DNA of 64,000 nt from an uncultured Ruegeria sp. (GCF_947500045.1 NZ_CANMQQ010000007.1:62001-126000), one strand, 5' to 3'; counted from the stretch's first letter, positions 44,986-54,810 are shown. The notes: a model not told the origin generated them from the letters alone. Made by a program: numbers and translations.

Positions 44986-46764
44986 CTATTCGATCGCTTC
45001 CGTAGCAACGCAGCTTTCAAGAATCCGATTATCGAAAACATCGACGAGACCGACATCACTCAGCCTGGGACCGGCATTGCAAACCAATGACGCACCGAAC
45101 AAAGCCTTGAAGACAAGATATGGCGGCTGCCAATCAACCAAAGTGTCAAGTTTGGAACGAAGATCTGCGAATTCTTTCGCAACGTCTTCAAGGGGCTTTT
45201 GACTGATAAGGCCGGCAATTGGGAGCGGGAGTTTAGCGACGACCTTTCCTGCTGCTGCAACGGCGAGGCCGCCCTGCATGTTGCGCACAGCGTTAGCAGC
45301 CAAGGTCATATCTTCGGGATCTCGGCCAAAGACCGTTAGGTTATGGCTGTCATGAGAAACGGTAGTCGCAAAGGCACCTCTCCAAGTTCCCCAGTTTTCC
45401 AAGAATGCGACCCGTGTCGGTGTGCCACGACCATATCGATTGCAAACGGCCATACGGATCATGTCATCGGGGAGCAAGAGATTGCCATTCTTCACCTCGA
45501 CATCTCGGGTGCCCCACTCCGGGAACCTAGGCTTGGAAAGCGTTGTTATACGGGCACTTCCGCCAATAGCGTGAATGTTGAAATCGGCCGCACTAAATTC
45601 TTGCGTTTGCACGGTGTTCGAAATGGTTGGTGACACGGAAATATCTTGAGGGGGCTCCAACAGGGCATTTGCTTGGGCTACCAGTTGACCGCTGGCGAAA
45701 ACCTGCGTCGCAGAAACATCACGGAGATCGGACAAGAGCACAAAGTCGGCTATTTTTCCGGGGGCGACGAGGCCAAGATCAGGTCGCCCGACTCGGCTGG
45801 CCGCGTTTAGCGTTGCAGCACGGTAGGCCCATGCGGGAGGTATATCGTTGGCAATCAACATCCGGATGACATGGTTCAGCCCGCCCTTAGCAAACAGATC
45901 ATCTGGGAAGACGTCGTCTGTGCACAACGTCACCGTTTGCGGCAGGTGTCCGAGAGCAATTAAAGCTTTGGCAAATTCTGGTATGAGATGCTCATGCGAG
46001 CCACGTAATTCGATGGTTAGCCCTGTCTCCAGTCTGGCAATGAGATCGGCGGCAGAAGTCAACTCGTGATCCGTCTCGACGCCAGCCGCAGCATAGGCGG
46101 CCAAATCGCCACCGACCAAGCCACGCCCGTGTCCGCACACACGTTTGCCGCTTGCTAGACCAGCTGCGACGATACCTTGCACACGCCGGTCGCCGTCCAG
46201 CAGCTGATGCATTGTCATCAGTTCCGCCGCGCCGTGGACGTCATCACGTGCCAGCAGCTTGGCGATCTGGCCTGGTCCGAAATCGCCCCCGCTGGTTTCA
46301 AAACCCGGTGCCGAAGGCACGCAGGTCGGCGCGAGCGGCAATAGACGTAAGGGCAGCCCCTTTGCCGCGCAGCAGGCGTAATCAACGCCCTCCATCCCCG
46401 CTACATTCGCCAGCTCATGAGGGTCCCAAAACGCGGTTGTCACTCCGCGTGGAACCACTGTCCGGGCGTACTCGGCCGGAGTTACCATCGAGCTTTCGAC
46501 ATGCAAATGCGTGTCAATGAATCCGGGTACAATGTAGGCACCCGCCGCATCCAACTGCTCGATAGCATCCCGTGTGGGGTCTGGCGCGTGAACACTGGCG
46601 ATCAGTGAGTCGACAATACCAATATCAGCGGGCCTTTCGCGGCCAGTGACCATGTCGAGCATCATCGTATTCCGCACAAGCATGTCGAACGGTTGGAGAC
46701 CGCGCGCTGCTTTTACGGCGTTGGCCCGAAGCATGGGATCATTCAGGTTTGCATCAGTCGTCAT
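44986..46764 (-). CDS. ade: Adenine deaminase
   Basis: 592 aa amidohydrolase. Metal ligands in VPGFIDTHLHVESSMVTPAE, WDPHELANVAG, IELRGSHEHLIPEF and LCTDDVFPDDL are the adenine deaminase set; the C-terminal half follows the family to LPIAGLISQKPLEDVAKEF. Converts adenine to hypoxanthine and ammonia. The start overlaps the nucleoside hydrolase stop. The two enzymes together release adenine from a nucleoside and deaminate it. Confidence 0.9.
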   Translation of the reverse strand: MTTDANLNDPMLRANAVKAARGLQPFDMLVRNTMMLDMVTGRERPADIGIVDSLIASVHAPDPTRDAIEQLDAAGAYIVPGFIDTHLHVESSMVTPAEYARTVVPRGVTTAFWDPHELANVAGMEGVDYACCAAKGLPLRLLPLAPTCVPSAPGFETSGGDFGPGQIAKLLARDDVHGAAELMTMHQLLDGDRRVQGIVAAGLASGKRVCGHGRGLVGGDLAAYAAAGVETDHELTSAADLIARLETGLTIELRGSHEHLIPEFAKALIALGHLPQTVTLCTDDVFPDDLFAKGGLNHVIRMLIANDIPPAWAYRAATLNAASRVGRPDLGLVAPGKIADFVLLSDLRDVSATQVFASGQLVAQANALLEPPQDISVSPTISNTVQTQEFSAADFNIHAIGGSARITTLSKPRFPEWGTRDVEVKNGNLLLPDDMIRMAVCNRYGRGTPTRVAFLENWGTWRGAFATTVSHDSHNLTVFGRDPEDMTLAANAVRNMQGGLAVAAAGKVVAKLPLPIAGLISQKPLEDVAKEFADLRSKLDTLVDWQPPYLVFKALFGASLVCNAGPRLSDVGLVDVFDNRILESCVATEAIE

Positions 46765-47662
46765 GAGCATGTTCCATTGTGAGTGCATTCAGACATATCT
46801 GCGCTACGTTTGTCGTTGTTCCTACAGCGAGGCGCGTTGTTCCGTTGTTAAATTGTGTAAACGTGGATTTCCCGTAAGTCTCATCCGGGGTCACAGAAAC
46901 GGTCATAGAGCACTGCAGGAACTCGAACACCTGGGGTTTGCCAATGGCTAGTGCGGCGACGGGATCGTATATGAGCATTCTAGGTCGCGCTCTGCACAGC
47001 GCGATATCAAGGTATCCGCCCAGTAAATCGGATGTCAGCCCATCAGTTAGCGGCAGATCATCTGGCCCGAAATGCACCTTTCTGCAAAGCATAAGGTCAA
47101 TCACATCCAGCGGTAGACCAGCTTGTGAAACAAGCGCCGCGGCCTCGGGGTCTGCGAGAGCATTGAATTCGGCTTGTGGCGAGTGGTTTCCTGGTCCACT
47201 GCTGCCGCCCATCCAGACAAGCCGGGTGATTTTTTGCGCTAGTTCCGGTGCCGCACGAACAAGGCCCGCTATGTTTGTCAGCGGGCCAATTGCCAAAATA
47301 TCTCGCCGGTCATTTTCGCCTGCAGAACGAAGCCAGGTTTGTAGCCCCTCGGCAGCGTCGGGTAGATCTTGCATTGCCGTCACTTCAGGCAAATGCTGCC
47401 CCCGACTTAACATGCCACGCGGACCGAGAATGCGCTCAGCAGTTTCCCGCTCGCGCGCAAGGGGACGGTCTGCGCCTGCAAATAGCGAAGCGTCGAAGTC
47501 ATAAGCTTGCTGCGCACCAAGCGCGTTGGCAATTACCTGAGGCAGTGGCGTATTTCCCGCCACTAATGAAATCCCAGCTACATACACGCCCAGATGCCGC
47601 AAAAGCAGCAAGGCCCAAAGATCGTCGAACCCAAAGTCAGTATCGACCCAAAGCTCACTCAT
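46754..47662 (-). CDS. Nucleoside hydrolase (IunH family)
   Basis: 302 aa. The Ca-binding N-terminal Asp cluster is present as VDTDFGFDDLWA, in place of the usual DTDPGxDD. ILAIGPLTNIAGLVRAAPEL and the C-terminal YDPVAALA carry further family motifs. Hydrolyses the N-glycosidic bond of ribonucleosides in the cytoplasm. Overlaps the ATPase gene by four bases upstream and the adenine deaminase gene downstream. Confidence 0.87.
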   Translation of the reverse strand: MSELWVDTDFGFDDLWALLLLRHLGVYVAGISLVAGNTPLPQVIANALGAQQAYDFDASLFAGADRPLARERETAERILGPRGMLSRGQHLPEVTAMQDLPDAAEGLQTWLRSAGENDRRDILAIGPLTNIAGLVRAAPELAQKITRLVWMGGSSGPGNHSPQAEFNALADPEAAALVSQAGLPLDVIDLMLCRKVHFGPDDLPLTDGLTSDLLGGYLDIALCRARPRMLIYDPVAALAIGKPQVFEFLQCSMTVSVTPDETYGKSTFTQFNNGTTRLAVGTTTNVAQICLNALTMEHAHDD

Positions 47663-48672
47663 GCGGCGAGTGGAAGTGCGGTGGATTGCGGAAGGTCAAA
47701 GTCGATGTTGTGGCCCAGCGGCACTTCTACAGTTTCAATCGGAGCATCCGCCTTGATCTGACCGAGCAGGCTATCAAGAACATATTCACGATGGCCACCC
47801 GCAAAGCTGCTAGATAGAACGCGACCGCTGAACGGACCCCGACCGACCTGTACACCACCCGGCCGCCATGCCAGCATAGGTGCCTCAGCCGCGAACCCCA
47901 GCGGCAATTGCCCCGTATCAGAGACCAAGTTTTCGCCCTCAACGCAGAAGATGTTTTCAAAGCCCATAAACTCTGCTGCGAAGGCCGTGGCCGGCTCTGC
48001 ATAAAGTTGGCTTGGCGTGCCCAATTGTTCGATCTTACCGTCCTTCATCAGGACAATCCTATCCGCCATGGCCAAAGCTTCGGACTGATCATGTGTGACG
48101 AACACCATGGTAACGCCGGTGTCTTTTTGGACGCGCTGCAATTCTGAACGCATCTCTAGCCTTAATCTGGCGTCAAGATTTGAGAGAGGTTCATCGAGCA
48201 ACAGAACTTTTGGGTCCATGACTAGCGACCGCGCCAATGCTACACGTTGCTGTTGACCGCCCGACATCTCGGCGGGCTTGCGCGCCTCAAACCCCATCAG
48301 GCCGACCGTTTCGATACCGGCTTCCGTCCGCGACCGGATCTCGGCCTCTGGCATTCTCTGCAACCGGAGGCCAAAGGCGACGTTCTCAAACGCACTAAGA
48401 TGCGGGAACAGTGCATAGGATTGAAAAACCAGACCGATACCGCGTTTGTTTGCCGCTAGCCGGGTCACGTCCTGACCATCGATTTCGATCATTCCCGAGG
48501 CGGGTGTTAAAAGGCCAGCGATGGCGCGCATCGTGGTTGTTTTTCCGCATCCCGACGGCCCCAAAAGAGCTATCAGTTCGCCTTCGACAATGTCTAGGTC
48601 AAGGTTCGGAACGGCAACTGTGCTTCCATAGGAAAGCGTCAGATCGGACAAGGAGACAAATTTTTCAGACAT
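47659..48672 (-). CDS. ABC transporter ATP-binding protein (PotA-like)
   Basis: 337 aa. Walker A GPSGCGKTT, Q-loop VFQSYALFPH, signature MSGGQQQRVALARSL, Walker B VLLLDEPLSNLD and switch FVTHDQSEALA are intact; the C-terminal TOBE-type domain (about 240-337) is degenerate. ATG at 48672 overlaps the permease stop. In the same operon as purine enzymes, so nucleosides or a related purine compound are the likely cargo although the family is best known for polyamines. Confidence 0.88.
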   Translation of the reverse strand: MSEKFVSLSDLTLSYGSTVAVPNLDLDIVEGELIALLGPSGCGKTTTMRAIAGLLTPASGMIEIDGQDVTRLAANKRGIGLVFQSYALFPHLSAFENVAFGLRLQRMPEAEIRSRTEAGIETVGLMGFEARKPAEMSGGQQQRVALARSLVMDPKVLLLDEPLSNLDARLRLEMRSELQRVQKDTGVTMVFVTHDQSEALAMADRIVLMKDGKIEQLGTPSQLYAEPATAFAAEFMGFENIFCVEGENLVSDTGQLPLGFAAEAPMLAWRPGGVQVGRGPFSGRVLSSSFAGGHREYVLDSLLGQIKADAPIETVEVPLGHNIDFDLPQSTALPLAA

Positions 48673-49441
48673 AGCGAGAAAACCCCAATAGACGTTCGGC
48701 GACAAAGACGATGGAGAGAGACATGAAGGCTAGAAGTGCAGACAACGCTGCAACTGATGGATCGTAGGTGATTTCCATATAGGCCAACATGTCGATGGGC
48801 AGTGTTTTCACCCCGGGCCCAGAGAGGAACAGAGAAACGGGAACTTGGTTGAAACTGGTCACAAATCCCAGAATGAAGGCGGCCAGCACGCCGCCGCGAA
48901 TGTTAGGCAGCACGACTTTGGTAAAGGCCTGCATCCGCGTGCATCCCAGCAATACCGCAGCTTCTTCCATATCGGCCCGCAAGTTGTTCAAGCTCGATGA
49001 AACCACCCTTACCGCATATGGCAAAACGAGGGCCGTATGCGCCATGAACAGCGCCATCGTTACAGTGAAATCAAGCGGTACGACCAGATAACGCAGTAGG
49101 GCGAGTCCGACGATGATGCCCGGTACAATGATGGGTGCGGCGACGACGGTTCGAATAGTCTCGGCACCGGGCAGGTCATATCGGTTCAACGCATAGGCGG
49201 CTGGGACGCCCAGTAGCAGGGCCGTCACGGTGCCGAAGATTGCAAGAAACAGCGACAACAAGAAGCTTTCGCGAAAGCTTTCGATGGTGAAGACCTTTAA
49301 ATACCATTTGAGCGATAACCCATCAGGTGGAAAAGCCAGCGTTTCGCCTGCAGAGGCACCTGCGAATATGATTATGATGAAAGGCCCAATCAAGAAAGTC
49401 AGCGTCAGGCCAAGAATGGTAGATGTGGTAAGGTTTCGCAT
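48665..49441 (-). CDS. ABC transporter permease (PotC-like)
   Basis: 258 aa, six membrane segments expected. FPPDGLSLKWYLKVF after the first helix is the PotC hallmark, and DMEEAAVLLGCTRMQAFTKVVLP is the EAA loop. Starts four bases after the stop of the PotB-like gene. Confidence 0.88.
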   Translation of the reverse strand: MRNLTTSTILGLTLTFLIGPFIIIIFAGASAGETLAFPPDGLSLKWYLKVFTIESFRESFLLSLFLAIFGTVTALLLGVPAAYALNRYDLPGAETIRTVVAAPIIVPGIIVGLALLRYLVVPLDFTVTMALFMAHTALVLPYAVRVVSSSLNNLRADMEEAAVLLGCTRMQAFTKVVLPNIRGGVLAAFILGFVTSFNQVPVSLFLSGPGVKTLPIDMLAYMEITYDPSVAALSALLAFMSLSIVFVAERLLGFSRYV

Positions 49442-49445
49442 GTGC

Positions 49446-50270
49446 CTATTTCCTTGCCGTGGCGATGCGCTTCAGCAACAGGTTGGCTGAGAACGACATG
49501 ACGATCAGGATCATCGCGATCACGCTGGCCGAAACGAAATCATTGGCCACATTCACCCGCTGATACAGCAATGTTTCTAGCATCAGCACTTTGGACCCAC
49601 CCAAGATCGCAGGCGTGATGTAGGCCGTTAGTGCCCCGGTAAAGACAAGCGTTCCGCCGACGACAAGGCCCTCTTTGGTGAGGGGTAGAATGACTTTAAA
49701 AAATACCTGAAACCAGTTCGCGCCTAACACCCTTGCAGCAGGGATGACGTCGCGCGGGATGTTTTCCATCGCTGAGACAAGCGAGATAATCATTAGCGGC
49801 ATAAAGAGTTGCAGCAGGCCAAGGAATACCGCCGTTTCGGTGAACAGCAGGCGTATGGGCGTATCTGAAAGGCCCAGCCCAACAATAGTGTCGTTTACGA
49901 TACCGGTCCTTCCCAGAATGACGATCCAAGCATATGTGCGTGCAACAGGAGAGATCATCAGCGGCAAAACCACCAGCCCAAAGACACGGCCCCGCGCCGA
50001 AGCGGAAAGGTTAACGATACAAAAGGCCGCCGCATACCCAATGACCGCAGCCGTTCCCGCGACCAGAATCCCAAGCTTCAATGTGCGCAGAAAAACAGTA
50101 CGGTTCAGCGGTTTGGCGAAAAAATCAATATAGCCCTGCAGCGTCCACCCATTGTCCGACTGAAACGCCTCTGACAAAAGGATTCCAACAGGTGCGATAA
50201 AGAGCAGTAGCGCAAAGATGGCGGCAGGCAAAGCAAGTGCTAGCCCTTCGCGGGTGTCGAAAAACATCAA
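49446..50270 (-). CDS. ABC transporter permease (PotB-like)
   Basis: 274 aa. ALALPAAIFALLLFIAPVGI forms the first helix; the EAA loop reads PRDVIPAARVLGANWFQVFF. Follows the binding-protein gene after 57 bp and partners the PotC-like permease. Confidence 0.88.
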   Translation of the reverse strand: MMFFDTREGLALALPAAIFALLLFIAPVGILLSEAFQSDNGWTLQGYIDFFAKPLNRTVFLRTLKLGILVAGTAAVIGYAAAFCIVNLSASARGRVFGLVVLPLMISPVARTYAWIVILGRTGIVNDTIVGLGLSDTPIRLLFTETAVFLGLLQLFMPLMIISLVSAMENIPRDVIPAARVLGANWFQVFFKVILPLTKEGLVVGGTLVFTGALTAYITPAILGGSKVLMLETLLYQRVNVANDFVSASVIAMILIVMSFSANLLLKRIATARK

Positions 50271-50327
50271 CTTGATCCGTTTTAAAAGGTCGATGCGCGG
50301 CGCGGCACAGCCGCCGCCCCGATCACT

Positions 50328-51347
50328 TTACTTGATGACTTCAGTGTTCCACTGTTCGACCCAGGTCTCGCGGTTGTTAATAATCTCTGCGGGGTCAAGA
50401 ATGCTAAGCGAATTGATCAACTCTGCCCCATAAGTAAGATTGTCGGCGACGTCATCGCTGACTATTACTTCTGTGTTCGCTGGGCTGTCGATCAGCGCCT
50501 CGGCAACGCGGGTCTGCACTTCGGTCGACAACCAGTAATCCATGAACTGATAGGCGAGTTCTTCGTTGCCGTTGCCTTTGGTCATGATCATCACGTTCAT
50601 GCCGCCGGCTTGACCCTCAGCAGGTTCGGCCCAAGCAAATGGTAACGGCGAACTTTTGAAACGGCTCCAGGCAAAACGACCGACCGGTGCGGCGATAACC
50701 TCTTCCTGGTTCATCAGCTGGGCAAGCTCGGAGGAACGGGAATAGAAGGTGACGATGTCATCGGCGTGCTCTCCGATGCTGGAGATGACGCTTGAATAGT
50801 CAGTGCTGTCATTGCCAGCGGCCTTTGCCAGCATCATCAATGTCAGCGGTCCCTGTGTGCCAGTGATATTTGGCAGCGAAACATTCCCAGCCAGTTTTTC
50901 GTTCAGCAGATCGGCCCAACTGTTTATTTCGACCAAGTCGGTCCGGTAGACGATCGAACTGGCGTAGAACGTGTAGCCAACGGCCCTATTGCCACCAATC
51001 GGATCTTGTGCAGCGGGATAGAGTTTTGCGTGGTTTGAAAGCTTGGACACATCAAGTGCCGCCACTAGGTCCTTGCGCGCCAAGCTAAGGGCGTCATGGG
51101 AGGAAATCACAGCCATGTCGATGATCGGGTCGTTGGCGTTGGCCTCGATTTTGGCCATACGCTCGACGCTGTTGCCGGTTTCGACAACCAGATCGCATCC
51201 GCAAATTTCTTCGAACGGATCATAGAGCGCTTCTTTGTAGGCATCTTGGGCAAAAGAATAGACTGAGATGGTCAGAGTTTTGTCTTGCGCGAAAGCGTTC
51301 GTAGCCAAGGCACAGGAAAGGACTGCGAGTGAGATTGTCGTTTTCAT
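50328..51347 (-). CDS. ABC transporter substrate-binding protein (PotD-like)
   Basis: 339 aa periplasmic receptor with signal peptide KTTISLAVLSCALATNAFAQ. Family 1/8-type extracellular solute-binding fold: FEEICGCDLVVETGNSVERM and AYQFMDYWLSTEVQTRVAEA. Two close Cys (CGC) are unusual. The start overlaps the LacI gene stop by four bases. Ligand unknown, probably a nucleoside from the downstream genes. Confidence 0.85.
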   Translation of the reverse strand: MKTTISLAVLSCALATNAFAQDKTLTISVYSFAQDAYKEALYDPFEEICGCDLVVETGNSVERMAKIEANANDPIIDMAVISSHDALSLARKDLVAALDVSKLSNHAKLYPAAQDPIGGNRAVGYTFYASSIVYRTDLVEINSWADLLNEKLAGNVSLPNITGTQGPLTLMMLAKAAGNDSTDYSSVISSIGEHADDIVTFYSRSSELAQLMNQEEVIAAPVGRFAWSRFKSSPLPFAWAEPAEGQAGGMNVMIMTKGNGNEELAYQFMDYWLSTEVQTRVAEALIDSPANTEVIVSDDVADNLTYGAELINSLSILDPAEIINNRETWVEQWNTEVIK

Positions 51348-52327
51348 TGAGAGACCTCCAAGTTGGTAATTTGTTTTTGGTTTGCAGTTGAGTGTCTTGC
51401 TACAAGTTGCATGGGAACGGTAACGCGCGTGTCCGGCATGGGTTCGCCGCTGATCTTGCGTGAAAGCTGATCGATCGCGCGTTCAGCAATTTGGGCGACG
51501 TTTTGTGCGACGGTTGTGAGCATTGGGTGCATGGCAGTCGCTAAGGGCAAATCGTCGAATCCAGTCAGACTGACATCGCCCGGCACAGAAAGCCCGGCAC
51601 GGGCCAAGTGCGAATGTACTGTGAGCGCCAAAAGATCCGAGGTGGTCATGACTGCCGTCGCGCCTTTGTGGATTGCCGGGATCAATCCCCCAAGACCTTC
51701 ACCTTCGTTGCCCCAGAGCACTTGAATTTCCTCTGCGTTCTTCAATCCGGCAAGCATTCCGTCAATTCTGTCTCGCTGCACTTCAGACACTGGATCACCG
51801 CCGAATATCACCACGCTGCGATGCCCGAGACCGGCAATGTGTGTCGCGATCAAGTTGCCGCCACCGACATGATCCGCAGAGACCGTGTTATCCGGGTCCG
51901 AGGCGGTGTTGATTATGACCGTCGGAACTCGTTGAGGTCCGGGCGATGTGCCTTTCTGCGGCACAATCAACAAACCATCGACACCTCGATCAACAAGGCG
52001 ATCTATAGCCTGGCTTTGCTCGTCGGAATTTCCGCGTGAATCTGCTATTAGAATGCCCAGGTGGCGGCTGTCGGCCACTAACGAAAGATGCTGCGCAATG
52101 CGTGGAAATAGCGGGTTAGTCAGATCGGGCATCACCAATCCCAGAATTCCAGTCCGGCCGCCGCGCAAGGCGCGACCTACAAGGCTGGGACGATAGCCCA
52201 ATTCGTCGGCGCGCTTGCGAATGCGCTCCACCATATCCATGGAGACACGGCCTTTGCCAGTCAGAGCATTTGAAACAGTTGCGACCGATACGCCCATGTC
52301 CGTAGCAATTTGCTTGATGTTGGCCAT
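51344..52327 (-). CDS. LacI-family transcriptional regulator
   Basis: 327 aa. N-terminal LacI helix-turn-helix with hinge, NIKQIATDMGVSVATVSNAL then TGKGRVSMDMVERIRKRADE, followed by a ribose-binding-like sensor domain (LVMPDLTNPLFPRIAQHL). First gene of a seven-gene operon (regulator, importer, nucleoside hydrolase, adenine deaminase) with LacI-type operators immediately upstream, so it probably represses its own operon until a nucleoside or purine appears. Confidence 0.88.
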   Translation of the reverse strand: MANIKQIATDMGVSVATVSNALTGKGRVSMDMVERIRKRADELGYRPSLVGRALRGGRTGILGLVMPDLTNPLFPRIAQHLSLVADSRHLGILIADSRGNSDEQSQAIDRLVDRGVDGLLIVPQKGTSPGPQRVPTVIINTASDPDNTVSADHVGGGNLIATHIAGLGHRSVVIFGGDPVSEVQRDRIDGMLAGLKNAEEIQVLWGNEGEGLGGLIPAIHKGATAVMTTSDLLALTVHSHLARAGLSVPGDVSLTGFDDLPLATAMHPMLTTVAQNVAQIAERAIDQLSRKISGEPMPDTRVTVPMQLVARHSTANQKQITNLEVSQ

Positions 52328-52343
52328 GTGCTTCCCCGATTGG

Positions 52344-52401
52344 TAAAACGTTTAATCACGCAAAACTGTGTCTGTCAACAAGATTGATTAAACGATTAAT
52401 C
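52344..52401. promoter_or_regulatory. Two LacI-type operators upstream of purine operon
   Basis: Site 1, TAAAACGTTTAA (52344-52355), has central CG and fits the LacI-family pattern T.AA.CG.TT.A. Site 2, GATTAAACGATTAATC (52386-52401), is two-fold except the bases flanking the central CG. The CG centres are 44 bp apart, four helical turns, so two dimers could bind one face and loop. Both are within 75 bp of the lacI-type start codon. Confidence 0.6.
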
Positions 52402-52865
52402 TCTGGCGTAGGTCATAATGCAACGAAAGCAGCCGTTGGTGCGCGTGCAGTTAATCACGGCAAGGTCCCGCAACCTGTAAATTCGCGGTTTCAGATTTGC
52501 TGCGGCCCGCACGAATGGCTGCAATCTCCGCTGTGTTTCGAATAGTGTTTTTACGTCGGTGCAACAATTTCCGTGCTGCGAGCGCGCGCAGCGAGAAATT
52601 GTAATGGCCGCTTCTCTAATTGGGCTTATAGGTCAAGCTCGTTTTCCTTTTTCGATTGGGGCGTTTGTTGCTCATCCGGGTCACGCTTCTCTTCGCAGTC
52701 TGGTTGATGCCGCGTGGGACATCGATGCACGCATGTGTCGGATTGGAAGTGGAGAGCCTCGCTTAGGGACGCGCTTCTCGTTGCGCAGCAGCCATATTCG
52801 GCTTCATCCACGAACCTCGTCCGGTAAGGACGACCCCGTTCGGTTTTGGTGTTGGGCGGTTCAGA
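52402..52865. other. Intergenic region between LacI promoter and IS110 remnant
   Basis: About 460 bp without a recognisable gene. A minus-strand relative of the family A repeat lies at 52497-52534. Frames here lack family features. Confidence 0.45.
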
Positions 52866-53889
52866 TCATGCTGTGCCCTCCACCTTCACCGGACGGAACT
52901 CGGTGCCATCTGCCCACATGCGGTGGAGCAGAACAGCCAGTTTGCGCGCAACAGCGACGACAGCGCGACGTCGGCCTTTGGTACGCATCAGACGCATCCC
53001 CCAGGATTTGATTTGAGACCCCGCCATGGTTCGCATCAGAAGTGCATTGGCCGCAGCGTACAGAGTTGCGCGAACATCTCGATCGCCAGCTCTGGATATG
53101 CGCCCCGGATTGTCGTGCTCACCCGACTGGTATCGTCGTGGCGTCAGGCCAAAGTGCGCAGCGACAGTGCGGGATCTTTTGAAGCGCGCAGGATCATCAA
53201 TGGCGGCATTGAAGGTTAGCGCTGCTATCGGACCGACACCTGGCACTGTCATCATCCGCAAACAGACGTTGTCACTCCGGGCCGCGTGTTTGACCCGCCG
53301 ATCCAGATCGAGGAACTGCCGATATAACTCGAGCCGGGCATCCAACAGCGGCAACATGGCGTGCGCCAAGACCTCGTCGGCTTCGATCAACGGCATCGAA
53401 ACTACCATGCTGGACAGTTTTGGGCAGGCGAAGCCCGAAGATCTTCAAGAGGCCTCGAACCTCGTTCGCCAGATCGATTGTCTTGTTGAGCAAGGCTTTG
53501 CGACAACTCAACAGCGCGCGTGTGCCATGTGCCTCTCTGCTCTTCATGTGGACCGGGCTGAACCCGCCAGTTCGCAGGATATGAGCAATGCCGCGGGCGT
53601 CGTTCTTATCGGTCTTGTTCCGCATCGCCGACAAGGCGGCGCTAACCTGGCGAGCTTCCATGCAGACGACATCAAAGCCATTATTCGTAAGCCCATAGAA
53701 CAAATGCTGGCTCATGGTGCCAGCCTCAAACCCGATCCTCGCAATCGGGTGAGCGAAGCTCTTCAGACACTGGGCGATTTCACCGACATCACAGGCCAGT
53801 TCGCGCTCAAAGGCAACGCCACCCCTCGCATCCACAATGCACAGCGCGCACGATCGCAGCGACACATCCAGTCCGGCAAAATACTCCAT
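52866..53889 (-). pseudogene. IS110-family transposase, frameshifted
   Basis: The N-terminal half (53889 down to about 53410) starts MEYFAGLDVSLRSCALCIVD, the RuvC-like domain, with FEAGTMSQHLF (Glu) and RNKTDKNDARGIAHIL (Asp pair). Reading shifts near 53405-53440 into another frame carrying the C-terminal MMTVPGVGPIAALTFNAAID and FGLTPRRYQSGEHDNPGRIS. One frameshift splits an otherwise full-length gene of about 340 codons. Different lineage from the IS110 copy at 1.9 kb. IS110 enzymes are not known to use programmed frameshifting, so it is called inactive. Confidence 0.85.
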
Positions 53890-54109
53890 CGTCTTTCTCC
53901 CTTGTTCACAGACATCCTGTGTTCCTATCGAGAGCTCGACCTCAGATCAGGGTCAGCCCAATTACGCATGCTTAGGGCTCAAACCGGTCATCTGACGGAT
54001 TCGGTTGGACATCGCGCCGATTCAGACGGCAGCAAGGTCAACTATGCGGACTTTGCGGTCGTTCGCGCTTTGAATGCAATTGCTCGTCATCCGAGAGCGT
54101 TCTAGGTTA

Positions 54110-54658
54110 ATGGCGACCGATCAACACCAAAATTCGGACCACAAAATGCCCCACACGCTCGAAGTTCTTGACCAGTTCACCAACAGGGCGGAAATCGAAG
54201 CGTTGCTTCGTGAGTATCTCGACTGGGCCGTCCCGCTCTTCAATCAGCAAAACAACCTTGATGTCGATGTCAACGTGGCGCTCGCAGGCGCGCTTTCTGA
54301 CCTTGCAATGTTTTTGCCGCCGGATGGATGCACGGTCTTGGCCCGAGATGCATTGGGAGTAGCAAACGCCGTTGGCTTTTCTCAGAAAATCCGCCCTGGA
54401 GCCGTCGAAGTCAAACGTCTCTTTGTACGTCCGGCCGCGCGCGGTGAAGGTCTTGGGCAAAGACTGATACTGAAACTGGTCGATGAAGCGCGCAAGGCCG
54501 GGCATTCTGAGATGTATCTCGACACTGCCGATTTCATGTCTTCTGCTCATACGCTCTATCGGTCGTTGGGCTTCCGCGAAATAGACGGGTATCCAGAAGC
54601 GGAGCATCAAAGGGACGTGTCTCCACACGTGATTTACATGGTGCTGGCACTCGATTGA
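54110..54658 (+). CDS. GNAT-family N-acetyltransferase
   Basis: 182 aa. The acetyl-CoA motif is VKRLFVRPAARGEGLGQRLI (R/Q-x-x-G-x-G/A as RGEGLG), followed by MYLDTADFMSSAHTLYRSLG and FREIDGYPE, typical of the last GNAT strands. The ATG at 54110 follows TAGGTTA; an in-frame upstream ATG at 54074 is possible. Stand-alone gene between an IS110 remnant and repeats; substrate unknown. Confidence 0.82.
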   Translation: MATDQHQNSDHKMPHTLEVLDQFTNRAEIEALLREYLDWAVPLFNQQNNLDVDVNVALAGALSDLAMFLPPDGCTVLARDALGVANAVGFSQKIRPGAVEVKRLFVRPAARGEGLGQRLILKLVDEARKAGHSEMYLDTADFMSSAHTLYRSLGFREIDGYPEAEHQRDVSPHVIYMVLALD

Positions 54659-54699
54659 GAAGTGTTTAAGATAAACCTTTTTCGATCCGTTTTGGGCTC

Positions 54700-54780
54700 G
54701 ATTCTGACCTCGGTGCCATTGCAGCAAAGCCTCATGCCCCGCTAATAACTGACACGGGGAACGGCCCATTCCTACCGTTG
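54700..54780 (+). repeat. Dispersed intergenic repeat, family B copy 2
   Basis: About 80 bp matching 28062-28140 (same order of CTGACCTCGGTGCC, TTGCAGCAAA, TGCCCCGC, ACGGCCCA blocks). It is followed 30 bp later by a family A repeat. Confidence 0.6.
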
Positions 54781-54810
54781 GCCTCACCACTCGACGCTGC
54801 AGCGCAGCCT

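Noticed and set aside
52559..53011. Plus-strand frame of 150 codons
   Set aside because: Half of it is antisense to the IS110 transposase and the other half has no family signature or ribosome site.
52866..53889. Programmed frameshift in the IS110 transposase
   Set aside because: No slippery heptamer was noticed near 53405-53440 and IS110 elements encode the enzyme in one frame; a dead copy is simpler.
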